Positions 57,799 through 64,000 of a stretch of DNA of 64,000 nucleotides are shown here, piece after piece. Position numbers and translations under genes: made by a program. Position 1 is the first letter of the stretch; each line of letters opens with the position of its first letter. The notes beneath the pieces were generated by a model. The model had not been told where the DNA came from. It saw only the letters and a program-made list of their open reading frames with translations, and made no database searches. Source of the stretch: Mesobacillus selenatarsenatis SF-1 (GTDB lineage: Bacteria; Bacillota; Bacilli; Bacillales; Cytobacillaceae); contig NZ_BASE01000106.1 of assembly GCF_000813125.1 (NCBI RefSeq), positions 1 through 64,000 of the forward strand, given 5' to 3'.

Positions 57799-60700
57799 TT
57801 ATGCTTTATCCACGTCTACGAATACGTCCTGCTGTGCCGGGCCGCCAATCAGTAAGTCTGCAAGGTAGCCTTCGAAATAGCTTCCATCGCGGTCAGACAA
57901 GGCATTGACTGAGAAGCCCAGTCCGCGCGGTTTTGCGTAACCTGACTCTTCATGCAGCGGCTTGTTGAATTCGTAGTTTGTGTGCCCGTATTTTCCGGCG
58001 GGCTCGATTGTTTTGCCGTCGACTTTTACTGCTTTCGAACCATAAGCATCATGGCCAAAGCTGAAGTTGGCTCCGACGACACCCGGCTTGATGCCTGGAG
58101 TAACGAGCGCACGGCCCTTCACTTTAGAATTGTTGGATGAGATGTAAATCTCGTCGTCCGTCTTGATGCCTTTTTTCTTTGCGTCGATCGGGTTGATCCA
58201 CAGATAGTTTTCCGGTTTCACTTCACGGAGCCATGCATTTCCTTCTGTGCGGTGCGTTGCCATATTCCTTGATTTCCAGTTGATGAACTGCAGCGGCTTG
58301 TTTGGCTTGTAGACTTCCCCGTCGTAAGTCTTGATTTCCTCTGCTACCGGTACGCCTTCAAAGAACTTGCCTGTGTAGGCACTCTTGAAGCCTGCAGCTT
58401 TTTCATCGTAAAAATAAACCTGTTTTGCCCATTGATACTTGAGTTTGTTGCCGATATATTCATCGCCTGCTGCCTCAAAGCGTCCGCCGCGATTCAATAC
58501 ATAGACGACTTTCTTCCATTCATCCGGTTTAACGGCATCTTTCAGCTTCTGGATGTCAAAATATTTACCGAGCGCTTTCTGCCTTGCTTTTTCAAAAATC
58601 GCCAGCTCTTCGGCATTTGCGTCCTTAACTGGTTTCTGGCCATCAAAGGCAATGTTTGCAATCCTTTTTAAATAGTAGTCTTCAGGCGTGTGTATCCCCG
58701 ATCCGTCAGCGAGAGCATTATCGCCAACACCTGGCAGGCCCATTCCTTTTAGCAAATCGATGTACACTTGTTCAGTTGGACGCGCGTCAGGAACTACTCT
58801 CGTCACCGGCTGGATGACACCTGCGAATTTATGCTTTAGGATCGGGAAGATATCCTCCGCGTTCCAGCTTTCAAGGTAAGCAAGGTCCGGTAAAATAAAG
58901 TCTGCGTACTTTGAAGTCTCGCCGATAATTACGTCCGATGCTACAACAAGTTCAACAACTTTTGGGTCCCTGATGAACTTGGCCTGCATTTCTGATCTCG
59001 GTCCAGCCATGACCGGTGAAGTCCTGTTGATCAGCAATGCCCTGATTTTGTATGGATAGCCCTCTGCTGAGCTTGGAAGGACGTCATGGATCAGTTTATT
59101 TCCAAACGGGTACCATGGGCGCTTCGCAGGATAGCCATCTTTAGCGAATAATGATGTTTTTTCGTAAGGAACCTTATGCCGTGTGACCGGGATTCCCCAG
59201 CCTTTGTTTGCGTTCGGCACCGTTACTAGATCGTATTTCCCTTCGGTTGCTTTGTACTTGGCGCCAAGTACTGTGTCGCCGCCTTTCCAGTCATGGTTAC
59301 CGACAAGGTGGTTGAGCATATTGATTGCCCTCACGCTGTAGTAGCCATTCGTGTGCATGGCTGGTCCTCGGTAAGAATGGATGCCGACCTTCTTGCCGTG
59401 GGATGTGAATTCACGGGCAATCTGGACAATCTGGTCAACTGGCACATCTGCCTGCTTTGCGTATTCTTCGATTGATTTTTCCATAACTCTGTCTTTAAAA
59501 ATTCTGAAGACGGATTTTACTTCTATGCCATTAATCGTTGTAGCGATATCAAGCTCGCCATTTCTAGCTTTTGCATGTGAAACAGGCTTGCCGTTTTCGA
59601 TGACCACAAACTCCTCGCCGCCGATTCCAAGGTCCTGTGCGCGGACGAACGGGCGCTTCTTATCCCCGACATTAACTAGGAAAGATGCATCGCTCCATGT
59701 TGTTTCTCCATCTTCATTTGCAGCTTCCTGGTTAGGGTTGCGAAGATAAATATCATCATGGCGATTGTTCTCAATAATCCAGCGGCACATTGCCATCGCA
59801 AGCGCGCCGTCGCCGCCCGGTTTTACCGGTACCCAGACATGCGCTTTCTCTGCTGTTTTGCTGAAGCGTGGATCGATGACGACCATTTTCATGCCGCGAT
59901 CGATTGCGTTCGTGATTTGTGGAGCAAATGTGGTCGGCCCACGGTTTGCCACCATTGGGTTTGTTCCCCAGACGATAACCATTTCTGCGTTATCATAATC
60001 CGGAATCATGCGCTTCTTCGGCTTTTCGGAATCATGTGAGCGGACATTACCCATAACGCTTGTAATACCGCAATAACCCCCATGATCATAGTAGTTCGCC
60101 GTACCTAAGCTGCTTGCTGCGAGACGCTCGATGAATTCACGTCTATGTCCTGCCATGACAGCGATCTGATTCGCTTTTGGTCCAAGGTCCGGATGGTTCG
60201 TATCAATCAGGACATCCTTGTATTTTTTATCGAATTCAGCCTTTGTCATCTCTCCTGCTTTCTGCTTATCCCAATCAGCCATGACCGCTGCTTCCGGAAC
60301 GTATTTCCACATTTCTTTCAACCCAGGTGTGCCAAGATCTTTACTGCCCTCAAGGATTTCCTTGTAAGCCTCTTCCCAGCTGACTGTTTTCCAGACGCCG
60401 CTTCCCCTCTCGCCAACGCGCTTCAACGGTTTCTGGATCCTGAATGTATCGTAGTTCGTCTGGATGCCGGCCTGCCCTTTCAAGCAGGTACGCCCGCCGC
60501 GGAGACCGCGTCCATTTTTCGCGACATCGCCAGTACCTTTTACAGCCTGTGATACCGGAGTATCGTAGTTGATATGGCCGATTTGTACCATGTTAATCGG
60601 GCTGTACTGGTTTCCGGCAATCTTGCGGACGATGGAGGAGTAAGCCCCGCCTGCAGCTCCGGCTGTGATATATGTTTTGATCGTACATGTCGCATTACAC

Positions 60701-60897
60701 TGCTGACATGATGTGAAAATGACATTTTCAGCTGTATAGTTCTGGTAATCGGTGCCGGTTCCGTGTGGCTCATCAATCCAGACATCGCCCATTACCTGCT
60801 TGATTGGCCCAACGAATGCCGGACCGACAAACGCTACCGCTCCGAGCGTTCCAAGCGCTTTTAAAAATCCACGCCGTTTCATTGGTTTATTTTCCAT
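57799..60897 (-). CDS. Tat-exported molybdopterin oxidoreductase catalytic subunit (SrdA/TtrA-like)
   Basis: 1032 residues. A twin-arginine signal MKRRGFLKALGTLGA opens it. The Fe-S motif is CQQCNATC at residues 64-71 with a fourth Cys at about 137 (RTCLKG), and the likely Mo ligand is Cys in YDHGGYCGITS (about 275), encoded by TGC, not TGA. Later motifs are VIDPRFSKTAEKAHVWVPVKPGGDGALAMAM, typical of bis-MGD enzymes. KRVGERGSGVW, LGPKANQ and FTSHGKKVGIHSYRG resemble tetrathionate reductase TtrA. The gene order Fe-S, NrfD, catalytic equals srdBCA, the selenate reductase of Mesobacillus selenatarsenatis. Acceptor is therefore probably selenate, tetrathionate or another S/Se/As oxyanion; undecided. 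Confidence 0.9.
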   Translation of the reverse strand: MENKPMKRRGFLKALGTLGAVAFVGPAFVGPIKQVMGDVWIDEPHGTGTDYQNYTAENVIFTSCQQCNATCTIKTYITAGAAGGAYSSIVRKIAGNQYSPINMVQIGHINYDTPVSQAVKGTGDVAKNGRGLRGGRTCLKGQAGIQTNYDTFRIQKPLKRVGERGSGVWKTVSWEEAYKEILEGSKDLGTPGLKEMWKYVPEAAVMADWDKQKAGEMTKAEFDKKYKDVLIDTNHPDLGPKANQIAVMAGHRREFIERLAASSLGTANYYDHGGYCGITSVMGNVRSHDSEKPKKRMIPDYDNAEMVIVWGTNPMVANRGPTTFAPQITNAIDRGMKMVVIDPRFSKTAEKAHVWVPVKPGGDGALAMAMCRWIIENNRHDDIYLRNPNQEAANEDGETTWSDASFLVNVGDKKRPFVRAQDLGIGGEEFVVIENGKPVSHAKARNGELDIATTINGIEVKSVFRIFKDRVMEKSIEEYAKQADVPVDQIVQIAREFTSHGKKVGIHSYRGPAMHTNGYYSVRAINMLNHLVGNHDWKGGDTVLGAKYKATEGKYDLVTVPNANKGWGIPVTRHKVPYEKTSLFAKDGYPAKRPWYPFGNKLIHDVLPSSAEGYPYKIRALLINRTSPVMAGPRSEMQAKFIRDPKVVELVVASDVIIGETSKYADFILPDLAYLESWNAEDIFPILKHKFAGVIQPVTRVVPDARPTEQVYIDLLKGMGLPGVGDNALADGSGIHTPEDYYLKRIANIAFDGQKPVKDANAEELAIFEKARQKALGKYFDIQKLKDAVKPDEWKKVVYVLNRGGRFEAAGDEYIGNKLKYQWAKQVYFYDEKAAGFKSAYTGKFFEGVPVAEEIKTYDGEVYKPNKPLQFINWKSRNMATHRTEGNAWLREVKPENYLWINPIDAKKKGIKTDDEIYISSNNSKVKGRALVTPGIKPGVVGANFSFGHDAYGSKAVKVDGKTIEPAGKYGHTNYEFNKPLHEESGYAKPRGLGFSVNALSDRDGSYFEGYLADLLIGGPAQQDVFVDVDKA

Positions 60898-62179
60898 TAT
60901 GGCTCACCTCGTCAGAAGTTTCTTCGATTGGCAGCAGCAGCTCGCCGAATGAGTAGATTAATAGTCCCATCGCGACAACGCCGACACTTACCATCCATTC
61001 CTTGATTGTCGGTGCGTAATTGCCCCATGGCAGTTCGTGGAACACAGGCACCACCAGTGGAGGCAGAACGATATTGAAGCGGACGCCGATGATTCCGATG
61101 ACGATCAGGACAGCGGCTGCGAGCAATGCGTTTACGTTCTGGCTTGTTTTTTTCCAGAAAACAATTGTGATCGGTATGACTGCTCCAAGGAACATTTGCA
61201 CAATCCAGAACGACCACGCTTTTTCACTGGCCATCATCGTTGCCAGTGTATCGAGGTGCTCTGTCTCAAGACCGTACCAGCCAATCAGATATTCATAGAA
61301 TTGAAGGCCAAGGTCGATGATCAGGAAGCCGACCATCAGTTTTGCCAGCGATACAACCATTCCTTGGTCAATTGGCTGCTTCTGCACCTTTTTCTTGATG
61401 ATGTACATCGCTAAAAGAAGAGCCGTTCCCGAAACCATCGCGGATACGACGAAGATGATTGGGAATAAAGCTGTATGCCATGCCGGGCGTGCTTTTACAA
61501 CAGCAAAGATGGTTCCAGTTCCGCCGTGGACCCCGAGGATCGCCAGCGGAATCCCGATTGTGCCGAGGATTTTCATCCACATATGGTCTCGCTTTTTCGT
61601 TGCAGCGTTGATGGTTGCATTCTTGAAGGTGATTAGTTTTGCAACAAAACCCTTCATTGTGTTCGTTTTTGCAGCGCGTACAAGGTCCTCCCTCATCGCG
61701 ATATATAGCTCTACTGCTAAAAGACCGATGTATACGAGATAAAAGTGGACTTCCCATGCAAGCGGTGAAGTGACATTCCAGTAGATGATTGCGTTAAGCA
61801 TACGCTCCGGGCGTCCAAGGTCCATCAGGACGAATGTCAGCGCTACGATCATACAGACTATAGCGGTAAAAAGCGCCGCCTTTCCGACTCTCTCGTATTC
61901 TTCCATCCCAAAAACATAGATCAATGTCGACAACAGGAACGAACCCGCACTCAAGCCGACAAAGAAAATATAGAATGCGATCCATGCTCCCCAAGGGGTG
62001 ATGCTTGAAAGATTCGTTGCTGCCAAGCCTGTGATGAAACGTTCTACGATGAAATACCCGCCTATTAAGAATGCAATTGTCAGAGCAGATATCCATATTT
62101 TAAAAGCTTTTGATACTTGCAGATTTATTTTCGTTTTTGATGTACTTTTCTCTTTTAAATCAACCGCAAGATTGGCCAT
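60887..62179 (-). CDS. NrfD/PsrC-like membrane quinol-oxidising subunit
   Basis: 430 residues from the ATG at 62179 (GGAGG 8 nt upstream; an ATG at 62185 is too near). About nine to ten membrane helices. NrfD features include PWGAWIAFYIFFVGLSAGSFLLSTL, LMDLGRPERMLNAIIYWN, SPLAWEVHFYLVYIGLL and IPLAILGVHGGTGTIFAVV. It should oxidise menaquinol and pass electrons to the Fe-S subunit on the outside. Its end overlaps the start of the catalytic subunit by 11 bp. Confidence 0.92.
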   Translation of the reverse strand: MANLAVDLKEKSTSKTKINLQVSKAFKIWISALTIAFLIGGYFIVERFITGLAATNLSSITPWGAWIAFYIFFVGLSAGSFLLSTLIYVFGMEEYERVGKAALFTAIVCMIVALTFVLMDLGRPERMLNAIIYWNVTSPLAWEVHFYLVYIGLLAVELYIAMREDLVRAAKTNTMKGFVAKLITFKNATINAATKKRDHMWMKILGTIGIPLAILGVHGGTGTIFAVVKARPAWHTALFPIIFVVSAMVSGTALLLAMYIIKKKVQKQPIDQGMVVSLAKLMVGFLIIDLGLQFYEYLIGWYGLETEHLDTLATMMASEKAWSFWIVQMFLGAVIPITIVFWKKTSQNVNALLAAAVLIVIGIIGVRFNIVLPPLVVPVFHELPWGNYAPTIKEWMVSVGVVAMGLLIYSFGELLLPIEETSDEVSHNGK

Positions 62180-62191
62180 CGCCATTCCCTC

Positions 62192-63079
62192 CTATCTTAA
62201 ATAAATTACGTTCGGATGCGTTCCAAGCTCTTCCTTCAAGCGGAATGCTCTAGGACTCGCAGCAAGCTTTGATACAACACTGTTCGGGTCACTGATGTCG
62301 CCGAAGAAGCGAGCATCTCCAATGCAGGTTTCCACGCATGCCGGCTCTTCGCCTCTTTGCAGACGATGGAAACAGAAGCTGCATTTACGGACCGTGCCGA
62401 TTGGTGTCTTGCCTTTTTCACGGTTGCCGCGTTCGACGCCATATTCAGGACTTGTCACGTCATTAGCTCCCTGCATTTCCTGCTCATAGCTGTCGCCAAA
62501 ATCAAATGAACGCGCTCCATACGGACAAGCAACAATGCAGTAACGGCAGCCGATGCAGCGGTCATTGTCGATCGCGACAATCCCGTTTTCCATTTTATAA
62601 GTCGCTCTCGTCGGACAAACCTGCGCACATGCTGGTTTGTCACACTGCATGCATGGCCTTGGAAGGTTGACAGCCTTGATGTTCGGGAACTCGCCTTCAA
62701 GTGATTCCATGACGACATTGTAGGAGATTCCAGGCGGCGTCCTGTTCTCTGCCTTGCAGCTGACCGTACAAGTATCACAGCCAACGCATTTTTTCAGGTC
62801 GATGACCATCGCCCATTTCGGACCGTCACCCTTCCTGATGTCTGGTCCATCAGCTGATGCATAATAGTTGCCGAATTCCTTAGTAAGTGATGAAGAATAA
62901 ACTTTATGGAAGTCTTCTATTTTCAGTTTGCCGCTGATGACCTTCCTCGCGTCGCGTGCCATGTTCAGGCCAAGCTCTGTGTCATACTGTGATTCATCCA
63001 TTTCTTTCCTGGCATCAGGCACCATCTTGTCGACGATTTTATCGTAATCTACCTTTTTCTCATTTGAAAAAAGACCCAT
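62192..63079 (-). CDS. Four-cluster 4Fe-4S electron-transfer subunit (SrdB/TtrB/PsrB-like)
   Basis: 295 residues. Cysteine clusters in order: CVGCDTCTVSCKAEN (about 98-112), CMQCDKPACAQVCP, CIGCRYCIVACPYG and CSFCFHRLQRGEEPACVETC, together enough for four 4Fe-4S clusters as in DMSO-reductase-type B subunits. There is no Tat signal, so it is probably exported as a passenger with the catalytic subunit. The first ~90 residues (NEKKVDYDKIVDKMVPDARK onward) are extra compared with usual B subunits. Follows tatA by 25 bp. Confidence 0.93.
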   Translation of the reverse strand: MGLFSNEKKVDYDKIVDKMVPDARKEMDESQYDTELGLNMARDARKVISGKLKIEDFHKVYSSSLTKEFGNYYASADGPDIRKGDGPKWAMVIDLKKCVGCDTCTVSCKAENRTPPGISYNVVMESLEGEFPNIKAVNLPRPCMQCDKPACAQVCPTRATYKMENGIVAIDNDRCIGCRYCIVACPYGARSFDFGDSYEQEMQGANDVTSPEYGVERGNREKGKTPIGTVRKCSFCFHRLQRGEEPACVETCIGDARFFGDISDPNSVVSKLAASPRAFRLKEELGTHPNVIYLR

Positions 63080-63104
63080 TTTTTACTCACCTCTTTTTAT
63101 GCAT

Positions 63105-63314
63105 TTAGATTTCCTTTTTGATTTCCTTAATTTCTTTGATGTCGTCTGCGATATCGTCGGTAATATCGCTTGTCAGTTCACGAGTCGATTTCTTGAATTC
63201 CTTCAGCGTCTGGCCGAACGCCCTGCCGATTTCCGGAAGCTTTTTCGGACCAAAAATGATCAATGCCAATGTGAGTATTAATATCAAGCCGGGAATACCA
63301 ATATTGGATAGCAT
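63105..63314 (-). CDS. tatA: TatA-family Tat translocase component
   Basis: 69 residues: one N-terminal helix ([18 protein letters not shown]), the [22 protein letters not shown] hinge and amphipathic helix, then a charged tail ([18 protein letters not shown]). This is a complete TatA. Being first in the operon of a Tat-exported molybdoenzyme, it probably supplies a dedicated or boosted pore, as tatAd-phoD does in B. subtilis. No tatC is in the window, so a shared TatC elsewhere is required. Confidence 0.93.
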   Translation of the reverse strand: MLSNIGIPGLILILTLALIIFGPKKLPEIGRAFGQTLKEFKKSTRELTSDITDDIADDIKEIKEIKKEI

Positions 63315-63345
63315 AATGCCACATCCTTTTTATATTTTTTTCTTG

Positions 63346-63373
63346 CTTATATATAATGCAAGCTGCGTGCCAA
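63346..63373 (-). promoter_or_regulatory. Promoter of the tatA-molybdoenzyme operon
   Basis: On the minus strand TTGGCA (63368-63373), 16-bp spacer, TATAAG (63346-63351). The region CTTGC...GCAAG can also fold into a small hairpin across the -10. No clear FNR palindrome (TGTGA-N6-TCACA) was found. Confidence 0.55.
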
Positions 63374-63469
63374 CTTTTTTGGCATGTGTTGTTTTGGAAT
63401 CTTGGTGTGCTAGTATTCCTTGTGGGAGTAAGGCTGCGGGATTCGTGACACTTTTGTGAACAGAAAAAA

Positions 63470-63506
63470 GCGACTGAAACCGAATTTCCGGGTCGGTTTC
63501 AGCCGC
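63470..63506 (-). terminator. Terminator of the NERD-protein gene
   Basis: GCGACTGAAACCGA / TCGGTTTCAGCCGC (one mismatch), 9-nt loop, then TTTTTT on the minus strand. It is 93 bp past the stop at 63599. Confidence 0.85.
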
Positions 63507-63598
63507 TGGTTGTGTGCCATTTTGTCAGGGTATTGCAATTTTGGCATGTGACATTTTGGCATGGTGTGCAGGAATGGCATGGGTTGCAGATTGGAGGC

Positions 63599-64000
63599 TT
63601 AACCCCATAATGGAATACTTTTACCAGGGGTATAGATTCTCCCTTTCTTCTCACCGGATATGTTCAGATCCAAATGGGACAGCATTCTCCTCGCCTGGTG
63701 AATTGAGGATATTCCTAGGAAATCCCTAAATTGTCCGTTAGTAATCGACTGACCATTAATGAGAAAGTAATCTTTTAAAGCAGCAACATGGGCATCCCTT
63801 GAAGTATGGCCACATCTCTTACACCCCCATAGGCTATGAAATCTTTCCATGCCAAATGTATTGCAGGCGGGACACTCAACTCCTTTCTGCAATTCACCAT
63901 AAGGAAGATTCAATGCATCTAAGTCTGGTATATATGGTTTATGTTTTTTGAGTAAAAGCTTAACTATTTTCTTAGCCTCTTGATCCGATATTATCTCTTT
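63599..64000 (-). CDS. NERD-domain-type protein, C-terminal part (5' end outside window)
   Basis: The frame is open from the right edge to 63599, 133 codons. The visible part has a zinc ribbon, CPACNTFGMERFHSLWGCKRCG, then DAHVAALKDYFLINGQSITNGQFRDFLGISSIHQARRML, a winged-helix-like end. This is the standard C-terminus of Bacillus nuclease-related-domain proteins; the nuclease-like part is beyond the window. It reads toward the molybdoenzyme operon but ends at its own terminator. Confidence 0.7.
   Translation of the reverse strand, partial: KEIISDQEAKKIVKLLLKKHKPYIPDLDALNLPYGELQKGVECPACNTFGMERFHSLWGCKRCGHTSRDAHVAALKDYFLINGQSITNGQFRDFLGISSIHQARRMLSHLDLNISGEKKGRIYTPGKSIPLWG

Noticed and set aside
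60070-60080. Selenocysteine at the Mo site of the molybdoenzyme
   Set aside because: The Mo-ligand position in HGGYCG reads TGC, an ordinary cysteine.
63315-63470. FNR-type site (TGTGA-N6-TCACA) upstream of tatA
   Set aside because: A GTGACACTTTTGTGA segment is present, but the half-sites have the wrong orientation for FNR.

Overview
The window looks like chromosomal DNA of a spore-forming, low-GC Gram-positive bacterium of the Bacillaceae, probably a Mesobacillus-type species. The reasons are strong Shine-Dalgarno sites, spore and stress families (Spo0M-like, YaaH/SleL-like, RsbR, ComB/YitC-like, YtxH), a block resembling Bacillus subtilis yfjO-yfjP-pdaA and yfkD/F/H/K, and a selenate- or tetrathionate-reductase-like operon with the gene order described for srdBCA. 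The genus is an inference. No rRNA, tRNA, CRISPR, prophage or intact insertion sequence was seen.

Layout. 1-8.3 kb: small membrane proteins, a nitroreductase with a twin operator, a FrnE/DsbA-family gene whose first active-site Cys codon is an in-frame TGA, a GNAT/P-loop pair, an RsbR paralogue, a kinase-like protein, a short Spo0M, a tiny FbpB-type gene, a Mn2+ (yybP-ykoY) riboswitch with no normal target, and a secreted DUF5667 protein behind a c-di-GMP-I riboswitch. 8.3-25 kb: pirin, PP2C, preQ1-I riboswitch/queT, Nudix, a PAS-GGDEF cyclase, a LysM-GH18 spore hydrolase, a ComB-like phosphatase, an RND pump, a secreted lamin-tail/PLD protein, an MBL hydrolase and a DhaL-DegV fusion. 25-45 kb: YerD-like glutamate synthase, KatE, ferritin, a YhgE-like/MMPL/TetR unit, an RNA methyltransferase with a repetitive basic N-terminus, AlkA, a frameshifted pdaA, class I fumarase and GGT. 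45-57 kb: yfkD, YczE, OsmC, MFS, EamA, PfeT with a Fur-like box, YihY, AGCS and DUF1128. 57-64 kb: a divergent-looking metabolic operon read right to left: tatA, Fe-S subunit, NrfD-like anchor, Tat-exported molybdopterin enzyme and TorD chaperone; then a NERD-protein fragment at the edge.

Themes. Redox and metal handling recur (FrnE, catalase, ferritin, PfeT, OsmC, Mn riboswitch, Mo enzyme). The best novelty candidates are (1) the FrnE gene as a selenoprotein (UxxC) with a suitably placed SECIS-like hairpin, (2) six intergenic tandem arrays with different words but periods of 20, 21 or about 52 bp, close to whole helical turns, and (3) the Mn2+ riboswitch followed only by tiny ORFs. Functions are assigned from recognised motifs and family memory; no searches were run.
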